In this document: piece after piece, positions 1-6,847 of the stretch | Position numbering within the stretch: position 1 is the stretch's first letter | How the letters are laid out: every line of letters begins with the position of its first letter | Assembly: GCA_964554585.1 (NCBI GenBank) | Contig: CAZKPD010000081.1 | Span: 1-11,373 of the forward strand | Direction: 5' to 3' | Length of the DNA stretch: 11,373 nucleotides | From: Perlabentimonas sp964554585 | Lineage (GTDB): Bacteria > Bacteroidota > Bacteroidia > Bacteroidales > Tenuifilaceae | Program-made: the position numbers and the translations under genes | Notes under the pieces: model-generated | Database searches by the model: none | Seen by the model: only the letters and a program-made list of their open reading frames with translations | What the model was told of the DNA's origin: nothing

Positions 1-1
1 A

Positions 2-1153
2 CGTAACAAGGCCGAGGAGAATGATAGGCTAAAGTCGGCCTTTTTGGCCAACATGAGCCATGAGCTCAGAACACCCATGAACGGTATTATCGGATTTACG
101 GAGCTACTAAAGCGTCCGCAGCTATCCGAAGAGAACCGCTTGAAATTTACCGAGATTATTGAGCAGAGCGGGGTTCGCTTGTTGGAGCTGGTAAATAACC
201 TGATAGATATTTCGAGGATTGAAACCGGGCAGGTAACCCCCCATTTTACCACCGAGGATATAGGCCAACTAATGGCAGAAACATTCCGTTTCTTTAGCTT
301 GGAGGCACAAAAAAGAGGGAATACCCTCTCGTTGAACGGAGGGAAACCCTTGCCGCCGCTGGTTATGTCTACCGATAGGCAGATGCTAAACTCCATTATC
401 TCCAATCTATTGAAAAATGCTCTTAAGTTTACCCAAGATGGGGCCATAGATTATGGGTATTCCCTCGAAAAAGATTCGGTTAACTTTTGGGTGTCCGACA
501 CAGGAGTTGGAATTGCAAAAGATAAACAGAGTCGAATCTTTGAACGCTTTGTACAGGGCGATACATCGTTGGCTAGGCAGTATGAAGGTGCTGGGTTGGG
601 GCTTTCTATCACCAAGTCCTATTTAGCCATTTTAGGAGGTGAAATAACCCTAACGTCGGAACCCGACAAGGGATCAATATTCCGTTTCAGTGTTCCGTTT
701 AATGCATCAACTAAGGACACAGAAGATACTGGCACCAATGAGAGTACCCTTGAAGAGCTGGGTAAGCATTTGAGTATTCTTATTACAGAGGATGATTCGT
801 ATTCTTCCGTCTACCTTCACGACCTGCTTGCTCCCTATGCCAATCGCATCTATATGTCCGAAACGGGAGGACAAAGCGTAGAACTGCTTAAAAATAATAA
901 GGATATCAACCTGATACTTATGGATATTAAGCTGCCCGACATGAGCGGGCTGGATGCCATAAGAGCCATCAGGGCTTTTAATAGTGAGGTACATATTATT
1001 GTCCAATCGGCCTTTGCTTCGCCTGAGGATATGGAAGCCGCAAGGCTTGCCGGAGGCAATCAGTATATCACCAAACCCATTCTGTCTAAAGAGCTCTTTC
1101 AGGCCGTAATTGATAGCTTTGGGGAGGAGCTTGGACAAGCTGGCAAAGGGTAA
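2..1153 (+). CDS. Hybrid sensor histidine kinase with C-terminal receiver domain (5' partial)
   Basis: This is the C-terminal part of a hybrid two-component kinase. The reading frame is open from base 2 and encodes the typical linker RNKAEENDRLKSAF before the H-box, so the sensor part lies outside the window and the TTG at base 44 is not the real start. The HisKA dimerisation helix carries SHELRTP, with the phospho-accepting His at bases 59-61. The HATPase domain follows with an N-box (NLLKNALKF, key Asn at 416-418), a G1 box (DTGVGI), an F-box (IFERF) and a G2 box (GAGLGLSI). A receiver domain starts near base 767, with the acidic pair in TEDD, the phospho-acceptor Asp at 923-925 (LMDIKLPDMSG), a switch Ser in VQSAF and the Lys of ITKP. 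No DNA-binding domain follows the receiver, so phosphate probably passes to another protein by phosphorelay. The signal sensed cannot be seen. Confidence 0.95.
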   Translation, partial: RNKAEENDRLKSAFLANMSHELRTPMNGIIGFTELLKRPQLSEENRLKFTEIIEQSGVRLLELVNNLIDISRIETGQVTPHFTTEDIGQLMAETFRFFSLEAQKRGNTLSLNGGKPLPPLVMSTDRQMLNSIISNLLKNALKFTQDGAIDYGYSLEKDSVNFWVSDTGVGIAKDKQSRIFERFVQGDTSLARQYEGAGLGLSITKSYLAILGGEITLTSEPDKGSIFRFSVPFNASTKDTEDTGTNESTLEELGKHLSILITEDDSYSSVYLHDLLAPYANRIYMSETGGQSVELLKNNKDINLILMDIKLPDMSGLDAIRAIRAFNSEVHIIVQSAFASPEDMEAARLAGGNQYITKPILSKELFQAVIDSFGEELGQAGKG

Positions 1154-1218
1154 AAAAATGGAACAAATTTTAAGGCACTAATCAACAATCCTCAAATTTG
1201 CGTTGTTTTCAACAAAAG

Positions 1219-1240
1219 GGTACAATCAGCTGATTGTATC
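1219..1240. terminator. Perfect 18-bp palindrome between convergent genes, possible bidirectional terminator
   Basis: Bases 1221-1238 read TACAATCAGCTGATTGTA, identical to its own reverse complement. One further G-C pair (1219/1240) is reached across a G-T wobble. It lies 13 bases beyond the stop of the minus-strand CvfB-like gene and 66 bases beyond the stop of the kinase gene. It could fold as a hairpin in either transcript, but it is AT-rich and no clear U-tract follows on either side. A protein-binding operator is an alternative. Confidence 0.4.
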
Positions 1241-1252
1241 GAAAATTGAAGC

Positions 1253-2092
1253 CTATCTGCCCGAAATTAGCCTTATACCGTCATCATCAATGCTGATAAG
1301 CCGGTTTTTGTAGAGGGAACCAATGGCCTTTTTAAACACCTTTTTGCTTATGCCAAGGTAGTAGTAAATGGTTTCGGGTTCACTCTTATCGGTAAGGGAT
1401 AAGTATCCGCCGCTGTGCTTTAGTCTCTCCAGAATTTCTTTCGAAATATCATCAATCTTTCCATATCCCGGCTTGTCTAGGATAAGGTCAATCTTCTCAT
1501 CTTCACGTACTTTTTTGATATAGCCCTTTAGCCGTTCGCCTATTTTTAGGGTTTTAAAAACCTCATTGTGGTAGAGAACCCCTGTGTGGGTATGATTAAT
1601 AATGGCCGTATAGCCCAGCTCTGTTTTTGAAAAGATGAGTAGGTCAACCTCTTGTCCCGTTTCAAATTCGGGCGGGGTATTATCCAAAAACTGCTCAACC
1701 TTTGCCGATGCGGCAAGCCGGTCGGTTTCATGGTCAATATAAAGGGCTACAGTGTACCATTTGCCTTGCTCCATGCGCTGCTTCTGCTCCTTAAACGGAA
1801 CAAGCAGATCTTTGGTAAGCCCCCAGTCCAAAAAGGCACCCATTGGAGCTGTTGATACCACCTGTAGTCGGGCTACTTGGCCCAACATAATATGAGGTTC
1901 CTGAGTGGTGGCAATAATACGGTCCTCAGAGTCGAAGTAGATAAACACATCCAGCGTATCGCCCACCACTGTACCTTGGGGTACATACCTGATGGGAATA
2001 AGGATTTCACCATGCTCACCCCCGTCTAGGTAGCAACCAAAATCTAACGTTTTTACTACCTCTAGCTGATTTCGCAAACCGATATTTGCCAT
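1253..2092 (-). CDS. CvfB/YitL-like S1 RNA-binding protein
   Basis: The 279-residue product matches the CvfB family, conserved virulence factor B of Staphylococcus and YitL of Bacillus. These proteins have several S1-type RNA-binding folds followed by a winged helix. Here an S1-like fold spans roughly residues 5-62 (LDFGCYLDGGEHGEILIP), a second about 68-132 (GAFLDWGLTKDLLVPF) and a third about 143-205 (GYTAIINHTHTGVLYHNE, then LKGYIKKVREDEKIDL). The winged-helix segment occupies about 218-279. The length is normal for the family. The ATG at 2090-2092 is preceded by A/T-rich sequence without a Shine-Dalgarno match, as is common in Bacteroidota. The protein is probably cytoplasmic and affects gene expression by binding RNA or ribosomes, but the molecular role in this group is not established. 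It follows the lipoprotein gene on the same strand after 66 bases. Confidence 0.87.
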   Translation of the reverse strand: MANIGLRNQLEVVKTLDFGCYLDGGEHGEILIPIRYVPQGTVVGDTLDVFIYFDSEDRIIATTQEPHIMLGQVARLQVVSTAPMGAFLDWGLTKDLLVPFKEQKQRMEQGKWYTVALYIDHETDRLAASAKVEQFLDNTPPEFETGQEVDLLIFSKTELGYTAIINHTHTGVLYHNEVFKTLKIGERLKGYIKKVREDEKIDLILDKPGYGKIDDISKEILERLKHSGGYLSLTDKSEPETIYYYLGISKKVFKKAIGSLYKNRLISIDDDGIRLISGR

Positions 2093-2125
2093 GTTTTTTT
2101 AGATTTAAGTTGCTAAATTATTTGT

Positions 2126-2149
2126 GCCATACCGCTTATTCGGAATGGC
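2126..2149 (-). terminator. Hairpin downstream of the small lipoprotein gene, possible terminator
   Basis: GCCAT (2126-2130) pairs with ATGGC (2145-2149). After one A/A mismatch, CCG (2132-2134) pairs with CGG (2141-2143) around a six-base loop. The hairpin begins 9 bases past the lipoprotein stop in the direction of transcription. The sequence that follows (ACAAATAATTTAG) is AT-rich but is not a proper U-tract, so it may be a weak terminator or only a transcript-end structure before the CvfB-like gene. Confidence 0.35.
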
Positions 2150-2158
2150 CATATGGGG

Positions 2159-2587
2159 TTAGGGTCTGGTAAATAGTGCATCAACCACTGGGTCGGCATG
2201 GTTGCCCATGTATGAGAATTGCCAAACTATGGCACTAAAATCCCTTTTTATGTGTCCTATCCCGGCAATATCGTGCATCATTTGGTTGGTGTGCTGAATG
2301 GTGATTACGGTATCCTTAATGGTAGCATAGGTTTCCACATCATAACCCAAATTGTACAAATTGAGAATTATAATCTCCGTTGAATCATACCCTTGCAGCT
2401 CAATGCTCACATTGTATTTCCTAAAGTTGTGATAGCTGCTCTCCTCAGTACATCGCCAGGGGCCTAATACTGAGTTTTTTGGATAGTTGTTGGGTTTATC
2501 ACAAGAGGCACCAACCATAAGAAAAAAAATAAAAACCAGCGACAATGCCGTTAGCCTTTTCTTGATGCCATTCGGGTTTCTATTCAT
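2159..2587 (-). CDS. Small putative lipoprotein of unknown function
   Basis: I do not recognise this 142-residue protein. Its N-terminus is a lipoprotein-type signal: basic residues (IKKR, 8-11), a hydrophobic stretch (about 13-25) and a candidate lipidated Cys29 in GASC, followed by Asp and then Lys. The Gly at -3 departs from the standard lipobox, but Bacteroidota lipoboxes are often loose. The mature part is about 113 residues. It starts with a flexible Pro/Asn-rich linker, then GPWRCTEES, a short WxC-type opening that recalls small lipocalin-like or META-like periplasmic proteins, and alternating hydrophobic beta-strand-like segments (VSIELQGY, EIIILNL, DTVITIQH). That fold is a guess from strand pattern alone. 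It lies 62 bases downstream of hutU on the same strand, so read-through is possible, but nothing links it to histidine use. Confidence 0.75.
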   Translation of the reverse strand: MNRNPNGIKKRLTALSLVFIFFLMVGASCDKPNNYPKNSVLGPWRCTEESSYHNFRKYNVSIELQGYDSTEIIILNLYNLGYDVETYATIKDTVITIQHTNQMMHDIAGIGHIKRDFSAIVWQFSYMGNHADPVVDALFTRP

Positions 2588-2610
2588 GGTAGATTTGCAT
2601 TATATGGGAA

Positions 2611-2639
2611 GTGGGTAGGCCCTTCAAGAGCCTATCCAC
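2611..2639. other. Inverted repeat in the gap between hutU and the lipoprotein gene
   Basis: GTGGGTAGGC at 2611-2620 and GCCTATCCAC at 2630-2639 are complementary at nine of ten positions, with a nine-base loop. The one discordant position is a G-T wobble on the plus strand and an A/C mismatch in the minus-strand transcript. The hairpin starts 10 bases past the hutU stop. No T-run follows on the minus strand, so it is not a standard intrinsic terminator. It might stabilise the hutU transcript end or partially attenuate read-through. Confidence 0.4.
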
Positions 2640-2649
2640 CATAAGTGAG

Positions 2650-4665
2650 TTATTTTCCTAGCGCTTCGTCAATCACCCGGTCGCTGGCTATATATGGGAT
2701 GGTAACTTTTAGGTTAGGGGTACGCTCCATTTCACGTTTTATGGCAAACATGGCCTCTTTGTTGCGCGCCCAGCTACGGCGGGCAATACCGTTGTTTACG
2801 TCCCAATGTAGCATCATGCTCAAACGGCGTTGTGCATCATCACTACCATCAAGGGTAAGCCCAAAACCACCATTGATTACCTCGCCCCAACCTACGCCAC
2901 CGCCGTTGTGGATGGAAACCCACGTGGCACCGCGGAATGAGTCGCCAATCACATTGTGAACTGCCATATCGGCAGTGAACTGCGAGCCGTCGTATATGTT
3001 TGAGGTCTCACGGTAGGGTGAGTCGGTTCCCGACACGTCGTGGTGGTCACGCCCAAGCACCACAGGTGCTGAAATCTTGCCCTCGCGAATGGCTTTGTTA
3101 AACGCTTCGGCAATTTTAATCCTTCCTTCCGCATCGGCATAAAGGATGCGTGCCTGTGAGCCCACCACCAATTTATTGGGGCCGGCCTCTTTAATCCAGT
3201 GAATATTGTCTTCCAGCTGTCCTATTATCTCGGCAGGGGCAGTTTTGGCTATCCCCTCAAGCACTTGCTGTGCAATTCGGTCGGTGGTTTCCAAATCCTT
3301 TGGATCCGATGAGGTACATACCCAGCGGAATGGTCCAAATCCGTAGTCGAAGAACATGGGGCCCATAATATCTTGAACATATGAAGGGTAACGGAATAGC
3401 CCGTTTTCTCCCATAATATCGGCTCCTGCACGACTCGATTCCAAAAGGAATGCATTTCCGTAGTCGAAAAAGTACATACCGTTGGCGGTAAGCGTATTGA
3501 TGGCCTTAACCTGCCTGCGCAGACTTTCGTAAACCTTTTCCTTAAATAGTTCGGGGTTCTCGGCCATTAGCTTATTGGACTCTTCCAACGACAGTCCTAC
3601 GGGATAGTAACCTCCTGCAAATGGGTTGTGCAGAGAGGTTTGGTCGCTACCCAAATCCACCTTAATCTTATCTGCAGCCAGTCGCTCCCAAAGATCCACC
3701 ACGTTGCCCTGATAGGCAATAGATACTGCCTCCTTATTTGCCATAGCTTCCTTAATGCGTGGCATAAGCTTATCCAAATTGTCGTACACCTCATCCACCC
3801 ATCCTTGGCTATGGCGTACCTTGGTTGCTTTGGGATTAATCTCTGCAATTAGGCTAACTACACCAGCAATTACACCAGCCTTAGGCTGTGCTCCCGACAT
3901 TCCGCCTAAACCTGACGACACGAACAGTTTGCCTTTCAAATCGGTTTCTCCAGCCTTCAAACGCTTTCGTCCGGCATTGAGAACAGTAATGGTAGTGCCG
4001 TGAACAATGCCTTGTGGGCCAATATACATAAATGATCCGGCGGTCATCTGTCCGTACTGGGTAACGCCTAGGGCGTTAAATTTTTCCCAATCATCCTTTT
4101 TGCTATAGTTGGGTATCATCATTCCGTTGGTAACCACCACTCGTGGTGCATCCTTATGCGAGGGGAATAGCCCCATGGGATGGCCTGAGTAGAGTACTAG
4201 GGTTTGCTCGTCGGTCATCTCGGCTAGGTATTGCATGGTGAGCAGGTATTGAGCCCAGTTTTGGAAAACGCCACCGTTTCCACCGTAGGTTATCAGCTCG
4301 TGCGGATGTTGTGCCACAGCATAGTCCAAATTATTGCTCAACATGAGCATAATTGAGGCAGCTTGTACCGATTTGTACGGGAAGCTCTCAAGGCTTCGGG
4401 CGGTTATTTTGTAGCTAGGGCGAAAGCGATACATATATATTCGTCCGTACGCTTCCAACTCTTGGGCAAACTCCTTTGACAAAATGGCATGATGTTTCTC
4501 GGGGAAATAGCGTAGCGCATTTTTTATGGCCAATCTTTTCTCGTTAGGAGTAAGAATCTCTTTACGTTTAGGGGCATGGTTAATGCCCGATTCCCAAGGT
4601 TGCGGTTGGGGTAACTCATCAGGAATCCCTTGTAGTATGGAATTTTTAAAAGAATCGTTGGTCAT
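2650..4665 (-). CDS. hutU: Urocanate hydratase (urocanase), long eukaryote-like form
   Basis: Urocanase hydrates urocanate to imidazolonepropionate with tightly bound NAD+, the second step of histidine degradation, in the cytoplasm. The product is recognised by TYGGNGGVFQNW (about residues 126-137), GQMTAGSFMYIGPQGIVHGT, the NAD-binding GLGGMSGAQPKA (252-263), GPFRWVC (Cys450), RDHHDVSGTDSP (539-550) and GATWVSIHNGGGVGWG (579-594). I chose the ATG at 4663-4665, giving 671 residues; a longer reading from TTG at 4704 adds 13 residues with no family support. The length and motifs resemble vertebrate UROC1 (about 676 residues) and not the roughly 555-residue Pseudomonas/Bacillus enzyme. The Cys that I recall as catalytic in the short form, just before GPFRW, is absent here, while the Cys in FRWVC is present. 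No hutH, hutI, hutG or ftcD is visible within the window. The gene is divergent from the lemA operon. Confidence 0.96.
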   Translation of the reverse strand: MTNDSFKNSILQGIPDELPQPQPWESGINHAPKRKEILTPNEKRLAIKNALRYFPEKHHAILSKEFAQELEAYGRIYMYRFRPSYKITARSLESFPYKSVQAASIMLMLSNNLDYAVAQHPHELITYGGNGGVFQNWAQYLLTMQYLAEMTDEQTLVLYSGHPMGLFPSHKDAPRVVVTNGMMIPNYSKKDDWEKFNALGVTQYGQMTAGSFMYIGPQGIVHGTTITVLNAGRKRLKAGETDLKGKLFVSSGLGGMSGAQPKAGVIAGVVSLIAEINPKATKVRHSQGWVDEVYDNLDKLMPRIKEAMANKEAVSIAYQGNVVDLWERLAADKIKVDLGSDQTSLHNPFAGGYYPVGLSLEESNKLMAENPELFKEKVYESLRRQVKAINTLTANGMYFFDYGNAFLLESSRAGADIMGENGLFRYPSYVQDIMGPMFFDYGFGPFRWVCTSSDPKDLETTDRIAQQVLEGIAKTAPAEIIGQLEDNIHWIKEAGPNKLVVGSQARILYADAEGRIKIAEAFNKAIREGKISAPVVLGRDHHDVSGTDSPYRETSNIYDGSQFTADMAVHNVIGDSFRGATWVSIHNGGGVGWGEVINGGFGLTLDGSDDAQRRLSMMLHWDVNNGIARRSWARNKEAMFAIKREMERTPNLKVTIPYIASDRVIDEALGK

Positions 4666-4799
4666 ATCATTTAGTTTACTTAATTTCAGTTTGTAAAGGT
4701 ACAATTATTTGATCGTTTTTTTTGTATAAATGCTGTGTAGCTGTTGCATACTTTTTGCAACCCCAAAACCTCAATACTAAACCAAACTAAAACACTTTA
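4666..4799. promoter_or_regulatory. Divergent promoter region between hutU and the lemA operon
   Basis: These 134 bases separate two divergently transcribed genes, so they should hold both promoters. On the minus strand, TACCTTTA (4694-4701) matches the Bacteroidota -7 consensus TAnnTTTG at five of six fixed positions and lies 28 bases before the hutU ATG, but I see no well-spaced -33 TTTG. On the plus strand, TTTG at 4721-4724 and TACTTTTTG at 4749-4757 resemble -33 and -7 boxes, but their spacing is too wide. No clear operator palindrome was found. The lemA start has no Shine-Dalgarno sequence, only A-rich leader. Confidence 0.35.
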
Positions 4800-5393
4800 A
4801 TGATGAAGAGAAAATCGATTGTTTACTTGTTGGCACTTATCGTGGCAGTGCCATTTTTTAGCAGCTGTGGCTACAACAACATGGTTAAAATGGAGGAGGG
4901 TGTAACCTCTCAATGGGCCAACGTTGAAAATGTGTATCAACGCAGAATGGACCTGATTCCCAATCTGGTAAATACCGTTAAAGGGTATGCCAATTTTGAG
5001 CAGCAAACTCTAACCCAAGTGGTTGAGGCACGCGCTAAGGCTACTCAGGTTACCATTGATCCAACCAATCTTACCGAGGCAAATATGCAGCAGTATCAAC
5101 AAGCTCAGGCAGAACTTAGCGGATCGCTTTCACGCTTGCTGATGACCGTGGAGAGCTACCCCGAGCTGAAGGCCAACGAAAATTTCTTGGAGCTTCAGGC
5201 CCAGCTGGAGGGCACAGAGAATAGGATAGCCGTTGAACGCAGGAAGTTTAACGAGTCGGTTCAAACCTATAACTCCTACATTCGCGGATTCCCAAGGGTA
5301 ATCTATGCCGGATGGTTTGGCTTTGAGAAAAAAGCCTACTTTGAGGCCGATCAGGGCGCAAGCAAAGCCCCATCTGTAGAGTTCGGCATGTAG
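4800..5393 (+). CDS. lemA: LemA family lipoprotein
   Basis: The 197-residue product is a LemA-family protein, an all-helical coiled-coil domain anchored at the cytoplasmic or outer membrane with the bulk outside the cytoplasm. The N-terminus has basic residues (KRK), a hydrophobic segment (about 7-20) and a lipobox ending in SSC with candidate lipidated Cys23. The family signature runs from YNNMVKMEEGV through QWANVENVYQRRMDLIPNLVNTVKGYA (about residues 25-64). It continues with EARAKA and SRLLMTVESYPELKANENFLELQ (about 108-130), then ENRIAVERRKFNESVQTYN and the terminal PRVIYAGWFGFEKKAYFEAD. The length is usual. The start could be the first or second of two adjacent ATGs. It leads an apparent three-gene operon with two TPM-domain genes, a frequently seen neighbourhood. 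The molecular function of LemA is not firmly known. Confidence 0.94.
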   Translation: MMKRKSIVYLLALIVAVPFFSSCGYNNMVKMEEGVTSQWANVENVYQRRMDLIPNLVNTVKGYANFEQQTLTQVVEARAKATQVTIDPTNLTEANMQQYQQAQAELSGSLSRLLMTVESYPELKANENFLELQAQLEGTENRIAVERRKFNESVQTYNSYIRGFPRVIYAGWFGFEKKAYFEADQGASKAPSVEFGM

Positions 5394-5428
5394 GGTGCCG
5401 AATATATCTGCAATCAAAATTACAAAAG

Positions 5429-5863
5429 ATGCAAAACGTTCATTTCACTAAAGAGCAGGAGCAACAGATAGTCAATGCCATAAAACAGGCGGAGCTCAAC
5501 ACCTCCGGCGAGATTAGGGTTCACGTAGAGAAAAAATGTAAGGGCGACGTTTTGGATAGGGCTGCCAATGTGTTTGCCATGCTCGAAATGCACCAAACAG
5601 AGCTTCGTAACGGCGTACTTTTCTATTTGGCCACCCACGATAAGCAATTTGCAATTTTAGGCGATGCGGGTATTAACGTAAACGTCCCTGAAAATTTTTG
5701 GGAGACCATCAAGGAAACAATGCTTTTACATTTTAAGGATGGTGACTTTACGTTAGGATTATCCAAAGGGATTGAAATGGCCGGGGAAAAGCTTAAAGAG
5801 TTTTTTCCGTACCAAAGTGACGACCTAAACGAGCTGCCCGACGAGATATCATATGGAAGGTAA
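5429..5863 (+). CDS. TPM domain-containing protein without signal peptide
   Basis: The 144-residue protein consists almost wholly of a TPM domain (the TLP18.3/Psb32/MOLO-1 fold). The recognisable parts are FTKEQEQQIVNAIKQAE, then TSGEIRVHVEKKCKGDVLDRA (about residues 25-45), RNGVLFYLATHDKQFAILGDAGIN (about 60-83) and a final helix with DFTLGLSKGIEMAGEKLKEFFP. There is no signal peptide or membrane segment, so it appears cytoplasmic, unlike the next gene. It starts 35 bases after lemA and its TAA directly abuts the ATG of the following gene, which supports one transcript. In other proteins the TPM domain has been linked to photosystem II repair or acid phosphatase activity. Its role here is unknown. 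Confidence 0.9.
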   Translation: MQNVHFTKEQEQQIVNAIKQAELNTSGEIRVHVEKKCKGDVLDRAANVFAMLEMHQTELRNGVLFYLATHDKQFAILGDAGINVNVPENFWETIKETMLLHFKDGDFTLGLSKGIEMAGEKLKEFFPYQSDDLNELPDEISYGR

Positions 5864-6667
5864 ATGATTATGAGAATAAAAAACAGATTAAAACTGGTTT
5901 TAGCCCTCATGTTGGTGGGAATGGGTGGGTTGCTGCATGCGCAGGAATTGCCATCACCCATGACTCCTCCCCGGTTAGTAAACGATTTTTCGGAATTGCT
6001 AAACCCACAAGAGTGGCAGGGGTTGGAACAAAAGCTCCGAAATTACCACGATACCACATCAACGCAAATTTATATTGTGATTGTGAATGATTTGTTGGGG
6101 TATGATATTGCCGACTATGCCATTCAATTGGGCGAACAATGGGGGATTGGACAAAAAGGTAAGGATAATGGTGCCATTATTCTGGTTAAACCTCCACAAG
6201 GGAATGAACGTGGGGAGGCCTTTATTGGTACCGGCTATGGGTTAGAAGATGTAATTCCCGATGCCCTTGCCAAGCGTATTATGGAGCGTGAGCTAATCCC
6301 CTCGTTTAAGGAGAATGACTACTACAAGGGGTTAGAAGATGCCACAACCGTTATGATGAATTTGGCATCGGGGAAATTCTCTGCCGACCAGTATGATAGT
6401 GATGCCGAGATTGGCCTTTTTGGTATTGTCTTTTTGCTGTTTATGATAGTTTTGGCCTTTATCCTAGGAGGGAAAAAAGGGAAAGGACGAACCATGGGTA
6501 GTGGACTCCCATTGGGTGCTGCCATTGGAACCATGTCGGGCATGAGAGGAAGAAGCAGTAGCAGTAGCGGATTTGGCAACTTCTCTTCGGGACGTGGAAG
6601 TTTTGGCGGATTTTCCGGTGGGGGTGGAGGCAGCTTTGGAGGGGGTGGAGCCCGAGGGAGCTGGTAG
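5864..6667 (+). CDS. Exported, membrane-anchored TPM domain protein with Gly/Ser-rich tail (YgcG-like)
   Basis: This 267-residue protein has a signal peptide (basic MRIKNRLK, hydrophobic core, probable cleavage after LLHA at residue 26) and a TPM domain at about residues 37-170. The TPM domain contains VNDFSELLNPQEWQGLEQKL, STQIYIVIVND, GIGQKGKDNGAIILV, FIGTGYGLEDVIPD and FKENDYYKGL. One transmembrane helix follows (about 183-203, then KKGKGR), and a glycine- and serine-rich low-complexity tail (about 230-267) ends in GGGGARGSW. The TPM domain is therefore predicted outside the cytoplasm, with the basic KKGKGR and the tail on the inner side. This layout is standard for YgcG-type proteins. The gene abuts the previous one with no intervening base; a second in-frame ATG lies two codons in. 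It is the last gene of the lemA operon before a strong terminator. Confidence 0.92.
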   Translation: MIMRIKNRLKLVLALMLVGMGGLLHAQELPSPMTPPRLVNDFSELLNPQEWQGLEQKLRNYHDTTSTQIYIVIVNDLLGYDIADYAIQLGEQWGIGQKGKDNGAIILVKPPQGNERGEAFIGTGYGLEDVIPDALAKRIMERELIPSFKENDYYKGLEDATTVMMNLASGKFSADQYDSDAEIGLFGIVFLLFMIVLAFILGGKKGKGRTMGSGLPLGAAIGTMSGMRGRSSSSSGFGNFSSGRGSFGGFSGGGGGSFGGGGARGSW

Positions 6668-6685
6668 AATAGGTTGGTTACAATG

Positions 6686-6711
6686 AATAGGGGCTCAAAG
6701 CCCCTATTTTT
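6686..6711 (+). terminator. Rho-independent terminator of the lemA-TPM-TPM operon
   Basis: A perfect nine-base-pair stem with the GGGGCT/AGCCCC core (6687-6695 with 6699-6707) closes on a three-base loop and runs into five T's. It starts 18 bases past the stop of the exported TPM gene, which is convincing placement for the end of the operon. Confidence 0.92.
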
Positions 6712-6847
6712 ATGTGCTAAGCTAACTTGCAGCTTTGCTTTTTTCTGTAAATGGAGAAAAAAACATTTTCGAAAAATAAGTGAGCATTTTATAAATTAAT
6801 GTAAATTGCATAACGTTATTTTTTCTTATCCCTAAAACCATACAATT

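Noticed and set aside
707..1138. Antisense open frame across the kinase receiver domain
   Set aside because: It lies fully opposite a well-supported domain, its residues resemble no family, and no start signal is visible. The same holds for the open frames opposite hutU, the transposase and mutS.
44..1153. Kinase gene starting at TTG, base 44
   Set aside because: The frame is open upstream to base 2 and encodes the standard linker before the H-box, so the gene begins outside the window.
4666..4704. Longer urocanase start at TTG 4704
   Set aside because: It adds 13 residues without family support and overlaps the likely promoter; the ATG at 4665 gives the expected length of about 671 residues.
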